Source: a virus. From it: a stretch of 52,547 nucleotides of DNA. This document shows positions 23,852 through 30,917 of this stretch, one piece after another (the first letter of the stretch is position 1; every line of letters starts with the position of its first letter). The position numbers and the translations under genes were made by a program. Below the pieces are notes generated by a model. The model was not told where the DNA came from. It searched no databases and worked only from the letters and a program-made list of their open reading frames with translations. The DNA is taken from the IMG/VR virus record IMGVR_UViG_3300032224_000653, positions 1 to 52,547 of that record. One strand, given 5' to 3'.

Positions 23852-24981
23852 GCAAAGTCCTCCTTCGCATCTTCTTTGACTCTTACTAACTTTGGCTCGC
23901 CGTCAGGGCGCTGAATTAAATCTCCAAGCCATGCGGCTACCTGTCCCTTCGGTCCCAGCTTTTCCAGTGTCGCTATAGATTTGAGCTTAGGGGCCTCCCA
24001 AATAATTTCTGGGGTCATACCCCTCTCAACCAAAACGGTGGCCGCTAAGGCCGTGTCTGAGATCTTACGGTGGGTCTTTGTGGTGGAGAGCTTAAACCCT
24101 GGAGGTACAATATTATCCATCACCGCACGAGTTAATGCAAACTCTTCTACATCGTTAACCCAGGTCTTTAAGTTTTGGGCTTTGACAAGGACTTCGCTGA
24201 CTTCTTCTTCGCTAAGGAGGCGCGGGTTTTTGAAATCCTGCTTGGCAAGCTCGGTGTTGTAGTCCGACCGGGCGCGGCACTGCGCTTTTGCGCGGCAGAA
24301 GCCACACCACTCGCCGGGGAGGAACTCGCCTGCGCCGCTCCACGCTTTCTTGGCTTTGGGTTTGACAAAGTAGTTTGCCCAGTCAACGAGCTTGGCGATA
24401 GTTGTACCGTCTGTGGAGATGCTATCGAGTCTCGGCTGGTGGATTGTGTAGCTAACTTCTTTAATTTCGGGGAAATCTTCTTTGAATTTGCTATACGCTC
24501 CGAGCGCGTAGAGACGGAGCTGCGGGTTGTCTTGCGCGTGGACGGGGATTCCTTTTCCAAACTTGAGGTCGATGACTCTGATTGAATGCTTTGAAAGTAT
24601 GACGACGTCTGCAGTACCAAACCCGTCAGGTACCCAGTCACTGAAGTCCACGCGCTGTTCAAATAGCGGGGTATCACCCTCGCCGATCTGGCTACGGACA
24701 TATAGTACGTAGCTATCGACGTGAGCCTCGAAATCGTCGTTGTAGTAGGGTGTTGCCTTGATGGTGCTAACTTCATTTTCATACTCCTCTATTCCAATTT
24801 GTCCAAAGTGGTGTCTTAATTTAGCCTCTGCCAGTGAGTGGGCCGTTGTGCCTTCTTGACTAAAGTCAAAGGCGCCTGAGCCGCGTTTTTGTTCTGGTAG
24901 GGTTGCCTCTAGTTTAGCGCTTGGTGTGCAGGATAGCCACCGTTTTGAGCCTGAGGCACTAAGGAGTGCGTGTGCGGTCAT
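23848..24981 (-). CDS. PD-(D/E)XK nuclease, DUF2800/Cas4-like
   Basis: A 377-residue protein with the PD-(D/E)XK core in FGTADVVIL...IRVIDLKFGKG (D, then D-x-K) and downstream QLRLYALGAY. It starts HALLSASGSKRWLSCTPSA, as expected for DUF2800 exonuclease-like phage proteins. A late cluster of cysteines (WCGFCRAKAQCRAR) could hold an Fe-S cluster, as in Cas4 or AddB relatives. Probably recombination or DNA end processing. ATG 24981 is preferred over an upstream in-frame TTG inside the promoter. Its own phage-type promoter starts it. Confidence 0.85.
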   Translation of the reverse strand: MTAHALLSASGSKRWLSCTPSAKLEATLPEQKRGSGAFDFSQEGTTAHSLAEAKLRHHFGQIGIEEYENEVSTIKATPYYNDDFEAHVDSYVLYVRSQIGEGDTPLFEQRVDFSDWVPDGFGTADVVILSKHSIRVIDLKFGKGIPVHAQDNPQLRLYALGAYSKFKEDFPEIKEVSYTIHQPRLDSISTDGTTIAKLVDWANYFVKPKAKKAWSGAGEFLPGEWCGFCRAKAQCRARSDYNTELAKQDFKNPRLLSEEEVSEVLVKAQNLKTWVNDVEEFALTRAVMDNIVPPGFKLSTTKTHRKISDTALAATVLVERGMTPEIIWEAPKLKSIATLEKLGPKGQVAAWLGDLIQRPDGEPKLVRVKEDAKEDFA

Positions 24982-25007
24982 GTTAGCCTTTTTAGTCTGT
25001 TTATCTG

Positions 25008-25025
25008 TACATTTACTAATACGCA
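25008..25025 (-). promoter_or_regulatory. Phage-type promoter, PD-(D/E)XK nuclease operon
   Basis: TGCGTATTAGTA on the minus strand, predicted +1 A at 25008, directly downstream of the terminator closing the terminase small subunit operon. Confidence 0.7.
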
Positions 25026-25026
25026 A

Positions 25027-25050
25027 AAAAGGACCCCGAGGAGTCCTTTT
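25027..25050 (-). terminator. Terminator after terminase small subunit gene
   Basis: AAAAGGAC / GTCCTTTT, an 8-bp perfect stem with an 8-base loop and T-tracts on both strands, so it could stop transcription in either direction. It sits 27 bases after the small terminase stop. Confidence 0.85.
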
Positions 25051-25076
25051 CTATGTAAAACTGAAAAAATAAATAT

Positions 25077-25454
25077 TTATATTTTTAGGGCGGCAATCAA
25101 TTCTGATACCTCTTTGTTAAAATCAATCGCGACCTCTTGTTTGATATTTTGTTTAATATCCATGCGCTCACGATATTCATCTGGGTACTGCCCGCGCAAA
25201 CAGATTTCGGCAATACGGGAGTTAAATCCCTTGTTGTCTATGTTGGCCAGCATCATGTTCTCCCAGAATGCTTGGCCATACGTCGTGGCCATGGACATGG
25301 TCTCGGCAAAGAACTCATCATCTTTTTTCCATTTTGCTGCGGTGTCTTTGCTGATACCAATGGCGGCATACATCGCCTTTTGTGACGCGCCTTGTTTACC
25401 TAACTCTATGACAACGTCTGCCATTTCTTTTGTAAATTTTTTCTTAGCTGCCAC
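25077..25454 (-). CDS. terS: Terminase small subunit (HTH type)
   Basis: A 125-residue protein. Residues 6-45 (FTKEMADVVIELGKQGASQK, AMYAAIGISKDTAAKWKK) form a helix-turn-helix; then comes a helical region (ATTYGQAFWENMMLANIDNK) and FNSRIAEICLRGQYPDEYRE, the order I know from phage small terminase subunits. It would recognise the packaging site and load the large subunit. It is encoded about 20 kb from the large subunit and on the opposite strand, which is unusual. The start overlaps the preceding gene by 11 bases. A generic HTH regulator is the alternative. Confidence 0.72.
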   Translation of the reverse strand: MAAKKKFTKEMADVVIELGKQGASQKAMYAAIGISKDTAAKWKKDDEFFAETMSMATTYGQAFWENMMLANIDNKGFNSRIAEICLRGQYPDEYRERMDIKQNIKQEVAIDFNKEVSELIAALKI

Positions 25455-25710
25455 ATTTCCACCTTTTTAGTGCTGCTGCTTTTCTTGTTGGTTTGCCATT
25501 CTCGTCCTTCATAGGACCTTTTACGCCGCTCATACGAGCGCAGAATGAGTCTTTACGTGCACCACCTTCAGGCTGTGGCGCCTTTAAATTTGATCCGGTC
25601 GCGGCATTATACTTAGCGCGACCTTTTGCTGTTAGGCCTGCACCTTGTGATGCCGGTAACTTTTCACCACGACCAATTGCTAATGATGGGGCTTTTTTCT
25701 TTGTTGCCAT
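25444..25710 (-). CDS. DUF6321-type conserved protein
   Basis: Eighty-eight residues with AIGRGEKLPASQGAGLTAKG, ATGSNLKAPQPEGG, SFCARMSGVKGPM and RKAAALKRWKC, a pattern found nearly unchanged in many viruses and annotated as DUF6321. It is basic, contains two cysteines and has no known function. It starts in a one-base TAATG overlap with the preceding gene and runs 11 bases into the terminase small subunit gene. Confidence 0.82.
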   Translation of the reverse strand: MATKKKAPSLAIGRGEKLPASQGAGLTAKGRAKYNAATGSNLKAPQPEGGARKDSFCARMSGVKGPMKDENGKPTRKAAALKRWKCGS

Positions 25711-26120
25711 TATTTTTTCTTGTTTCCGCGTTTAACTTTGCCGCCTTTGGCTTGTTTTATAAGTCCAGAACTTCTTGCTTTTGCTGCTGTTACAGCATCT
25801 TCAATGGTATCATGCGTACTAGTGGGTTTAATGCGGCCCATTTGCAGTTTGTTCATAATTTCATCGTCGCTGCGTTGTACACCTTTGATAATACTTGGCG
25901 TATTTATGTATTTACCTTTGTATGGAAGCGTAGTGGATTTTTCAGATACATTTTCACCTTCTGAAGTTCTAAATATGGGCTTTCCTGCTTCTGAAAACTG
26001 CCCTGTAGGTCTGCCCACTGGATTAGAAAAACCACTTATTGAAGACAAACTACCACCATCGGACATCTTTTTTACCCGACCGCCTGTTTTCATTTTAGGC
26101 ATTTTTTTGAAATCTTTCAT
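25710..26120 (-). CDS. Basic GG-motif protein with conserved central domain
   Basis: A 136-residue protein. GG units lie at both ends (MKTGGRVKKMSDGGSL, KQAKGGKVKRG). The centre (residues 40-115: GKPIFRTSEGENVSEKST, INTPSIIKG, TIEDAVTAAKARS) is a domain I recognise from the ends of large injected phage proteins, without known activity. Here it stands alone. The start overlaps the 26117 gene as ATGA and the stop overlaps the next gene by one base. Likely a packaged small protein (inference). Confidence 0.72.
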   Translation of the reverse strand: MKDFKKMPKMKTGGRVKKMSDGGSLSSISGFSNPVGRPTGQFSEAGKPIFRTSEGENVSEKSTTLPYKGKYINTPSIIKGVQRSDDEIMNKLQMGRIKPTSTHDTIEDAVTAAKARSSGLIKQAKGGKVKRGNKKK

Positions 26121-26272
26121 TTCTTTTTCTTAGCAGTCTTAGCTGATTGCACAAATGCGTCTGCAGTAGGAGCGCCTTTGGCACCGGGTTTACGCATCTT
26201 TTCGCCTGATCCCGTTGCGATACGTTCTCTCTTTTTTTGGATATTGGCGTACAAGCCGGGTTTAGCTGCCAT
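26117..26272 (-). CDS. Small basic conserved phage protein
   Basis: Fifty-one residues, MAAKPGLYANIQKKRERIA then GSGEKMRKPGAKGAPTADAF and a Lys-rich end. This small family is common beside DUF6321 genes in phages; function unknown. AGGAAAA lies about ten bases upstream. The start codon is part of a 12-base direct repeat (ATGATTGTAAAG on the plus strand at 26271 and 26292). First gene of the four-gene cluster ending with the terminase small subunit. Confidence 0.75.
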   Translation of the reverse strand: MAAKPGLYANIQKKRERIATGSGEKMRKPGAKGAPTADAFVQSAKTAKKKK

Positions 26273-26305
26273 GATTGTAAAGTTTTCCTAAATGATTGTA
26301 AAGAA

Positions 26306-26372
26306 TTGATAACGGGCTGGGTTGAGGCTTATCAATCCTATCCAGCCCTACGATTCCCCGTTATATCGGGTG
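26306..26372 (-). other. Structured leader RNA candidate
   Basis: Two competing stems: GGGCTGG / CCAGCCC, and an outer GATAACGGG / CCCGTTATATC arm with a two-base bulge. They share the GGG, so only one can form at a time. This lies in the 122-base gap between the genes at 26395 and 26272, upstream of the small-protein cluster. It could be an attenuator; no T-tract is evident. Confidence 0.4.
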
Positions 26373-26394
26373 GCCTCGATTTACCAATAAACCT

Positions 26395-26655
26395 TTAAAA
26401 TATTACTGAGACGCCCGCCATCTTTTTAGCGATACCGGCTAATTCTTTGGTTGTCTGACCGCTGATAAAAGTATTGATCTCAATAGCCTTGTCGATGATC
26501 TCTTCAGTCGTTGGGAACTTTGGAGCCAGATCAGCTGCCTCTTTTGATGTCTTGTTCAGCACTTCCCATGCGGCGATGTTAGCCTCATGTTGCTTGATCA
26601 TTAGATCCTTGGCAGTGTTAAAAATAGAAAAGCGTAGTTCAAATGGGGATACCAT
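26395..26655 (-). CDS. Conserved phage protein, MVSPFELRF type
   Basis: An 86-residue helical protein (SPFELRFSIFNTAKDLM, KFPTTEEIIDKAIEINTFIS). I recognise the N-terminal pattern from many cyanophage and pelagiphage proteins of unknown role. AGGAG lies seven bases upstream of the ATG. It sits behind a phage-type promoter and an unusually long leader of about 160 bases. Confidence 0.75.
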   Translation of the reverse strand: MVSPFELRFSIFNTAKDLMIKQHEANIAAWEVLNKTSKEAADLAPKFPTTEEIIDKAIEINTFISGQTTKELAGIAKKMAGVSVIF

Positions 26656-26817
26656 AGTTAATTCTCCTGTGTGTGATGTGTGTAAAGTGCCAGTGTTCTA
26701 TGCAGGCGCGCTGGCATCCTGTGACTTTATTTACAGTCAAAAACGATAACCCAAAGGGTCATGTACAACCCAGTCTAAACCAAGTTGGGGGTATAGGAGC
26801 GTCTCCCGACGTGTCCT
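26656..26817 (-). other. Long structured leader of the 26395-26655 gene
   Basis: The RNA from predicted +1 (26817) begins AGGA-cac-GTC-GGGA-GAC-gc-TCCT, a hairpin with a GNRA-type loop. It then has ACCC-ttt-GGGT followed shortly by TTTTT, and TGCCAG / CTGGCA further on. At about 160 bases it is far longer than other leaders here. It may hold a regulatory RNA or a short terminated transcript. Confidence 0.4.
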
Positions 26818-26834
26818 ATATCTACTAATACGCC
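26817..26834 (-). promoter_or_regulatory. Phage-type promoter (GGCGTATTAGTA)
   Basis: TATTAG on the minus strand (26825-26830), predicted +1 A at 26817. The seven bases after TATTAG (TAGATAT) are identical to those of the 1039 site. Confidence 0.68.
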
Positions 26835-26856
26835 TTTTTAAAGAAAACCGCCCCAA

Positions 26857-27102
26857 TTACTCGCCGGGGATAATAATCTTGCGAATTGGCTTTTCTTCAG
26901 ACTTTTCTTGGGATTTTTCTAGCTGCTTGCGAAACATTGGCATCATCTCGTTTACCATCTGCTTGGTCATTGCCTCGGCCAGGAGACGGTGTTTCATCTC
27001 CTCTGCCTCAGATAACTTGGCGGTCTTCTCATCGACCGCCTTCTGGATGTCGGTGCTAAATCCGCGATGCTTTAGGAACTGCCTAATGAAGTTGTCTGTC
27101 AA
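26857..27102 (-). CDS. Hypothetical helical charged protein
   Basis: Eighty-one residues, strongly helical and charged (DIQKAVDEKTAKLSEAEEMK, MFRKQLEKSQEKSEEKP), probably coiled-coil. Four-base ATGA overlap with the upstream gene. It ends the operon that starts at the 28774 leaderless gene. No family recognised. Confidence 0.7.
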   Translation of the reverse strand: MTDNFIRQFLKHRGFSTDIQKAVDEKTAKLSEAEEMKHRLLAEAMTKQMVNEMMPMFRKQLEKSQEKSEEKPIRKIIIPGE

Positions 27103-27344
27103 TTTCTAGCCTCCAGATCCTTGGGTACTCCGTCTGCGTTTAACGCCGCCTCTAGGCCCGACTTAGCCTTTTCAATCTGCGGGCCGGCCTGCATCTGGAT
27201 TGTGTTAATCAGACCAACTAGCGCCGTCGCCGGTACCTGTGATGGCATGTTGAGGATGTTTACGATCTCGTTGAGTTGACGGACGGTAAACTCCAAGGTA
27301 ACGCTAAAATCATTTAACTGATTTAGTACTTTTTCTTCGCTCAT
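27099..27344 (-). CDS. Hypothetical protein
   Basis: Eighty-one residues, helical (LNDFSVTLEFTVRQLNEIVN, TALVGLINTIQMQAGPQIEK). The start overlaps the previous stop by four bases, and so does its own stop with the next start, so translation is coupled. No recognised family. Confidence 0.7.
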   Translation of the reverse strand: MSEEKVLNQLNDFSVTLEFTVRQLNEIVNILNMPSQVPATALVGLINTIQMQAGPQIEKAKSGLEAALNADGVPKDLEARN

Positions 27345-27640
27345 TTTTTACTTCCTTTCTTTTTTGGTTTTTCGTTTAATAAATCAAATATATTTTCTCT
27401 TGCCGCCAACTTAGCCGGATCGGTGCAGTACTGATCCAACTCAAATTTACGGTTGTATGTATCCATTAACTTTTCCATACGCATGTCGTGCAAAATCTTA
27501 ATACCTAACAAAGCGTTGCCCATTTCATCTTCTGTCATTGGCCTGGGCGCGTCGCCGTGATGTTCAAACAATAGGTTGATGTCATCGCTGGTTTGCCAGG
27601 CCGACATAATGGCCTGCTCTAAATCAAATCTGTCTGTCAT
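27341..27640 (-). CDS. Conserved phage protein of unknown function
   Basis: Ninety-nine residues: DRFDLEQAIMSAWQTSDDIN, LGIKILHDMRMEKLMDTYNR, and a basic tail KPKKKGSKK. Similar proteins occur in T4-like cyanophages and pelagiphages (from memory of the N-terminal pattern); role unknown. Coupled on both sides by four-base overlaps. Confidence 0.72.
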   Translation of the reverse strand: MTDRFDLEQAIMSAWQTSDDINLLFEHHGDAPRPMTEDEMGNALLGIKILHDMRMEKLMDTYNRKFELDQYCTDPAKLAARENIFDLLNEKPKKKGSKK

Positions 27641-27861
27641 TTCTTTTTCCTTGCCGCCTTGACTGCCTTCTCAAACTCACCATGAACAAAGTACCATCGG
27701 CTTAAAATCTCAATGCCGGCTATTGTTTCTTTGAACGCCTCGACATCATCCTCGTGCATGTGTTTATTTTTCTTTAGGTCATTGGTAAGGCTAACGTAGT
27801 CCTCCACCAAGGCGCCTTGGATAATCGTATCCGTAAAATCATCATCAATCTCAATCATCAT
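27637..27861 (-). CDS. Hypothetical acidic protein
   Basis: Seventy-four residues with an acidic N-terminus (MMIEIDDDFTDTIIQGALVE), a central helix and a basic Lys tail. Four-base overlaps with both neighbours place it in the same coupled series. No motif. Confidence 0.7.
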   Translation of the reverse strand: MMIEIDDDFTDTIIQGALVEDYVSLTNDLKKNKHMHEDDVEAFKETIAGIEILSRWYFVHGEFEKAVKAARKKK

Positions 27862-28046
27862 AGCTCATACCTTTCTTTAAATTTCATACACTGCGCCACG
27901 GCCAGTGTCACCTCTGACTTAAATTTAGTGTGCAAAAACTCACGCTTGGTCTCCATACATTCTTTTTCGGTCATTGTATCCATGCTTGTCATAAAGCTAC
28001 AGGCCTGTCCGATACACATCACGCTGACAAAAATAAACGAGTTCAT
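27858..28046 (-). CDS. Small exported cysteine-rich protein
   Basis: Sixty-two residues. MNSFIFVSVMCIGQACSFM is a hydrophobic N-terminal segment consistent with a signal peptide. The mature part has two further cysteines (EKECMETK, AQCMKFKERYEL). ATG 28046 is chosen because it overlaps the preceding stop as ATGA. A periplasmic role is inferred; family not recognised. Confidence 0.66.
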   Translation of the reverse strand: MNSFIFVSVMCIGQACSFMTSMDTMTEKECMETKREFLHTKFKSEVTLAVAQCMKFKERYEL

Positions 28047-28300
28047 TTTCCACACTCCGGATCTACATAAACGCTGCTGTATGTTGGGCAATCAGGAATT
28101 TTTGTGCGCTTGGAAATCTCGCGGTCGAGGTACCATCGTGCCTTGCGCAAGTCTTCAATTGCGTCCTGCTTTAAATCACAACGCCAGATATACTTCAAAG
28201 CGTTACCGAGATTAAAGCCCATGTGCTCGGTGATCTCAATACACTCCACACCCGATGGGTGCGCTGTGTAGTGTGTTGGGCGGTTAACTGGGTCTTGCAT
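28043..28300 (-). CDS. DUF3310 protein
   Basis: Eighty-five residues with RPTHYTAHPSGVECIEITEH, GNALKYIWRCDLKQ and EDLRKARWYLDREI, the full DUF3310 signature found in many phages, sometimes annotated as nucleotide kinase-associated. Its biochemical role is not settled. It overlaps its upstream neighbour by 17 bases. Confidence 0.9.
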   Translation of the reverse strand: MQDPVNRPTHYTAHPSGVECIEITEHMGFNLGNALKYIWRCDLKQDAIEDLRKARWYLDREISKRTKIPDCPTYSSVYVDPECGK

Positions 28301-28466
28301 TCCTCATCTCCTTTAATTCATTTTCCATAGTGCGGGTCTCTTCTATGTTCTCGCACACCCAAATACCAATTAAATCTTTAAACCTACTCACGTCAATGTC
28401 CTCAACGCCGGTGATTGTCTCCATGACGTAGTGGCCCTTGATGCGATGCTCCACAATAAAGTTCAT
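28284..28466 (-). CDS. Hypothetical protein
   Basis: Sixty residues (MNFIVEHRIKGHYVMETITG, EENIEE-like acidic centre, NELKEMRN end). The start overlaps the sigma-4-like gene by four bases, and the stop lies 17 bases inside the DUF3310 gene. No recognised family. Confidence 0.65.
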   Translation of the reverse strand: MNFIVEHRIKGHYVMETITGVEDIDVSRFKDLIGIWVCENIEETRTMENELKEMRNARPS

Positions 28467-28774
28467 ATCTTTAATTCTTTCTTAATAAACTCAATACCCT
28501 TCGTAAAGTGGTACCGCCAGTATTTTTCAGTAACGTTTACATCAATGTAGCTTAGTCCCTCTAAAAACGCATCAAAGATATACTGCTGTTTTGTTGGCAT
28601 CTTTTCTTGAATCAAACGCTTGATGTCAATAACGTCCTCGGGCGTCCAAGGAAAGTATCCCTCCACCATCTCGGTAGAGACACCCTCGTTGTCGTCCTGC
28701 TCCAAGGGGTCCAGCTCTTCGTCAGACAGCCTTGGGGTCGCTCGGTTTATCTTGTGTTTGGTTTTTGTTCTCAT
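28463..28774 (-). CDS. Leaderless gene, possible sigma region 4-like HTH protein
   Basis: A 103-residue protein. The C-terminal half (about 55-100: IQEKMPTKQQYIFDAFLEGL, SYIDVNVTEKYWRYHFTKGI) reads like sigma-70 region 4: a helix, then G-x-SY-x-D, then a recognition helix and a closing basic helix. The phage sigma factor at 37358 lacks region 4, so this could supply it in trans, but similarity is weak and a plain HTH regulator is equally possible. The ATG is exactly 7 bases after TATTAG, so the mRNA should be leaderless. The promoter lies in the last codons of the helicase gene. Confidence 0.55.
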   Translation of the reverse strand: MRTKTKHKINRATPRLSDEELDPLEQDDNEGVSTEMVEGYFPWTPEDVIDIKRLIQEKMPTKQQYIFDAFLEGLSYIDVNVTEKYWRYHFTKGIEFIKKELKI

Positions 28775-28791
28775 GGCTACACTAATACGCA
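28774..28791 (-). promoter_or_regulatory. Phage-type promoter inside helicase 3' end (leaderless)
   Basis: TGCGTATTAGT on the minus strand. TATTAG is 28782-28787 and +1 coincides with the A of ATG 28774. The motif encodes the last residues of the helicase (NCVLV-stop). Confidence 0.7.
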
Positions 28792-30120
28792 ATTTAGGGC
28801 GTCCAGCAGAGCATCTTGCAAATTTATTTTTCCGTCCAAGACCCTTACGACCTGCTCGTCAATACTGTTGGCCACCGTTAGGTGATGTATAATAACCGGT
28901 TTTTCTTGCCCTTGGCGGTAGATCCTAGCATTCGCCTGGATGTAGTTCTCTGAGCTCCATGGTAGATCGAACCAGACCGTTTGTGCTGTGTCTCCAACGT
29001 TGCACTGTAAATTAAGCCCGATGCCCCCCGATTGTGGGTGGGCAAGGAGCATACGAATCTCGCCACGACGCCACGCCTCAATGTTGTCATCGTCCAGCAC
29101 CACCGCCTCTGGGAACAGAAGACGTAGTCGTTGGAGCGAATGCTTGAAATGATAGAAGACAAGCGTGGGACTTGAAGATTCTTCCATGATCGACTCAAGA
29201 TATTCCAGTTTAGCGCGGTGTACTTCTTTTGGTTCTCCTTCTTCGTTGTAGACCGCTCCTGATGTGAACTGGAGCAGCTTGTTCGCCAGTGCCGCCGCTG
29301 TTGGAGCTGTGATTTTTTCTTTCTTGACCTCAACGACCATGTCTTTTCTAAGCTCGTCATATTTTGCCCTTATTGGTTTGTCTATCTCAATCTTGTGATA
29401 AAGCGAAGTACAGCTAGGTAGCTGCAGATAATCCTCAGCCTTAAGACTAAAACAAATATCTGAAATTTTATCTTTAATAACCTCATCACATCCCTGTTTT
29501 AATTTCCAGCTATATACGACACGGGTGTGTCTGTTCATTTGATCCGGCGTCATGTACTTGTCCCTAAAGCGGGTCAGGCTGGTCTCTAAACGGCTTCCTA
29601 GATCCAGTATACCCACCTGAGACCAGAGATCTTGCATGCCCTGAGGGGTAGGTGTACCCGTGAGGATTAAACGCCGTGAGAAGCCCTTTAAATGCTTCTT
29701 GAGTGCCTTAAAGCGCTTGGTGCTCGGATCCTTGAATCGACTACTCTCATCTATTACTAAGTTAGTGAACACTAACTTATCTGAGAGGCCACAGAGCCAT
29801 GCCACGTTCTCAAGGTTTATCAGATAAATATCTGCGTCCGAATTCAAGGCGGACAATCTCTGGCTCGGCGATCCCATGATCTTCGATACACGTAGGTGCC
29901 GTAGATGGCTCCACTTCTTGACCTCGGCGTCCCATACCGTCTCCGCTACTCTCTTGGGGGCAATGATCAGCGTCTTGCCCTGCATCTGCTCCGCTATGAT
30001 TGTGAGTGTTGTAGTGGTCTTCCCTAAGCCAGGTGGTAAGAATAGGCCCAAGTTCGGGATAGACCTCGCCCTGTTGATTAGATCCTGTTGGTATGGGTGC
30101 AGCTGATTCCTGTTTAGCAT
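28777..30120 (-). CDS. SNF2-type superfamily 2 DNA helicase
   Basis: A 447-residue helicase/ATPase. Motif I is LPPGLGKTTTTL, motif II VIDESSRFKD, motif III LTGTPTPQG, and the C-terminal lobe has MLLAHPQSGGIGLNLQ and QANARIYRQGQEKPV, characteristic of compact phage SNF2-like helicases. It probably remodels DNA at replication forks or during recombination. ATG 30120 gives MLNRNQLHPYQQDLI; an in-frame TTG lies three codons upstream at 30129. The first 311 bases are overprinted by the tail of the HNH gene in another frame. Its 3' end contains the next promoter. Confidence 0.92.
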   Translation of the reverse strand: MLNRNQLHPYQQDLINRARSIPNLGLFLPPGLGKTTTTLTIIAEQMQGKTLIIAPKRVAETVWDAEVKKWSHLRHLRVSKIMGSPSQRLSALNSDADIYLINLENVAWLCGLSDKLVFTNLVIDESSRFKDPSTKRFKALKKHLKGFSRRLILTGTPTPQGMQDLWSQVGILDLGSRLETSLTRFRDKYMTPDQMNRHTRVVYSWKLKQGCDEVIKDKISDICFSLKAEDYLQLPSCTSLYHKIEIDKPIRAKYDELRKDMVVEVKKEKITAPTAAALANKLLQFTSGAVYNEEGEPKEVHRAKLEYLESIMEESSSPTLVFYHFKHSLQRLRLLFPEAVVLDDDNIEAWRRGEIRMLLAHPQSGGIGLNLQCNVGDTAQTVWFDLPWSSENYIQANARIYRQGQEKPVIIHHLTVANSIDEQVVRVLDGKINLQDALLDALNCVLV

Positions 30121-30661
30121 TCTTTTCAATTGCCTTTACCATCGCTTTTAGTATTGGCAACATCTCCTTGTCAGTAAATTGATTTGTTGCGGCGTTAACG
30201 GCCCACAGCACGATACGAATGTTGTCCTTGGTGTAGTCCTTGTTGCTGTCTATTCTATCAATTGACGGTGCGTATGGGTGGGTGCTGGCGCCGTTGTTGG
30301 GTTTATCTAAACAAAACAACAGGCCGGTCATTTGACAGACGCCTTGCTCTAGCGCCGGTATCACGTCGTCAGTTGTGATATAAAAACCAATCTTTCTGCG
30401 CCTTGCTGAATCTTTGGTTCGGCTCCATATATATTTGGCTCGGCTAACAGGATCGAGTGTGTACTTGGTGATGTAATCTTTTCGTTCTTGGACTCGGCTC
30501 CAAAACTTTTCAGGTGTCTCCCATATCTCATAGTTAAAACCCATCTTGTTTATTTTAGACAAATACCCCCTAAATAACACTCGGCCCTTACCTTTGGAGT
30601 CATACTGTCTCGTGTCGCCGCACTCAAACTCTTTTCCTGTCTCAGGATTTAATCGCCTCAC
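29810..30661 (-). CDS. HNH-type homing endonuclease with run-on tail
   Basis: A 283-residue frame. Residues 1-180 hold a conserved N-terminal module (RRLNPETGKEFECGDTR, FRGYLSKINKMGFNYEIWE) and an HNH-like core (VCQMTGLLFCLDKPNNG, APSIDRIDSNKDYTKDNIRI, VLWAVNAATNQ). The last 103 residues are an out-of-frame reading of the helicase gene and look non-homologous, as if the gene lost its own stop on insertion. A second, broken copy of the same family lies at 44435. Free-standing homing endonucleases of this kind cut intronless alleles and spread their own gene. It starts 20 bases inside the VRR-NUC gene. Confidence 0.78.
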   Translation of the reverse strand: MRRLNPETGKEFECGDTRQYDSKGKGRVLFRGYLSKINKMGFNYEIWETPEKFWSRVQERKDYITKYTLDPVSRAKYIWSRTKDSARRRKIGFYITTDDVIPALEQGVCQMTGLLFCLDKPNNGASTHPYAPSIDRIDSNKDYTKDNIRIVLWAVNAATNQFTDKEMLPILKAMVKAIEKNAKQESAAPIPTGSNQQGEVYPELGPILTTWLREDHYNTHNHSGADAGQDADHCPQESSGDGMGRRGQEVEPSTAPTCIEDHGIAEPEIVRLEFGRRYLSDKP

Positions 30662-30917
30662 GGATAAACTCCTCTATGTCATCATAGTTACGCAACACGT
30701 GCACAGAAAAGCCATGCTCGCCCAGCTCATCAAACACGTACATCTGACGTGGTGACAACGAGCCCGTTGTTGTTTTCAATTCCACTAAGTGAACCTGATT
30801 GTTGAGAAACACCAATCGGTCCGGCACCCCCGTCACGCTGCTGATCCATTTGTAGCTCAGGCCCCCTGACTCCTTGACCCTTTTTGTTAGGTATTTTTCT
30901 ACTTGTTTTTCTAGCAT
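30642..30917 (-). CDS. VRR-NUC domain nuclease
   Basis: A 91-residue single-domain nuclease of the PD-(D/E)XK superfamily. GGLSYKWISSVTGVPDRLVF contains the conserved G-x-PD, then HLVELKTTTGSLSPRQ gives E-L-K, and LGEHGFSVHVLRNYDDIEEF closes the fold, as in phage VRR-NUC proteins that act on branched DNA. The first 188 bases are shared, in another frame, with the preceding metallopeptidase-like gene. Confidence 0.93.
   Translation of the reverse strand: MLEKQVEKYLTKRVKESGGLSYKWISSVTGVPDRLVFLNNQVHLVELKTTTGSLSPRQMYVFDELGEHGFSVHVLRNYDDIEEFIREAIKS

Noticed and set aside
24168-24782. 204-codon frame inside the PD-(D/E)XK nuclease gene
   Set aside because: Low-complexity out-of-frame reading of a well-supported gene.
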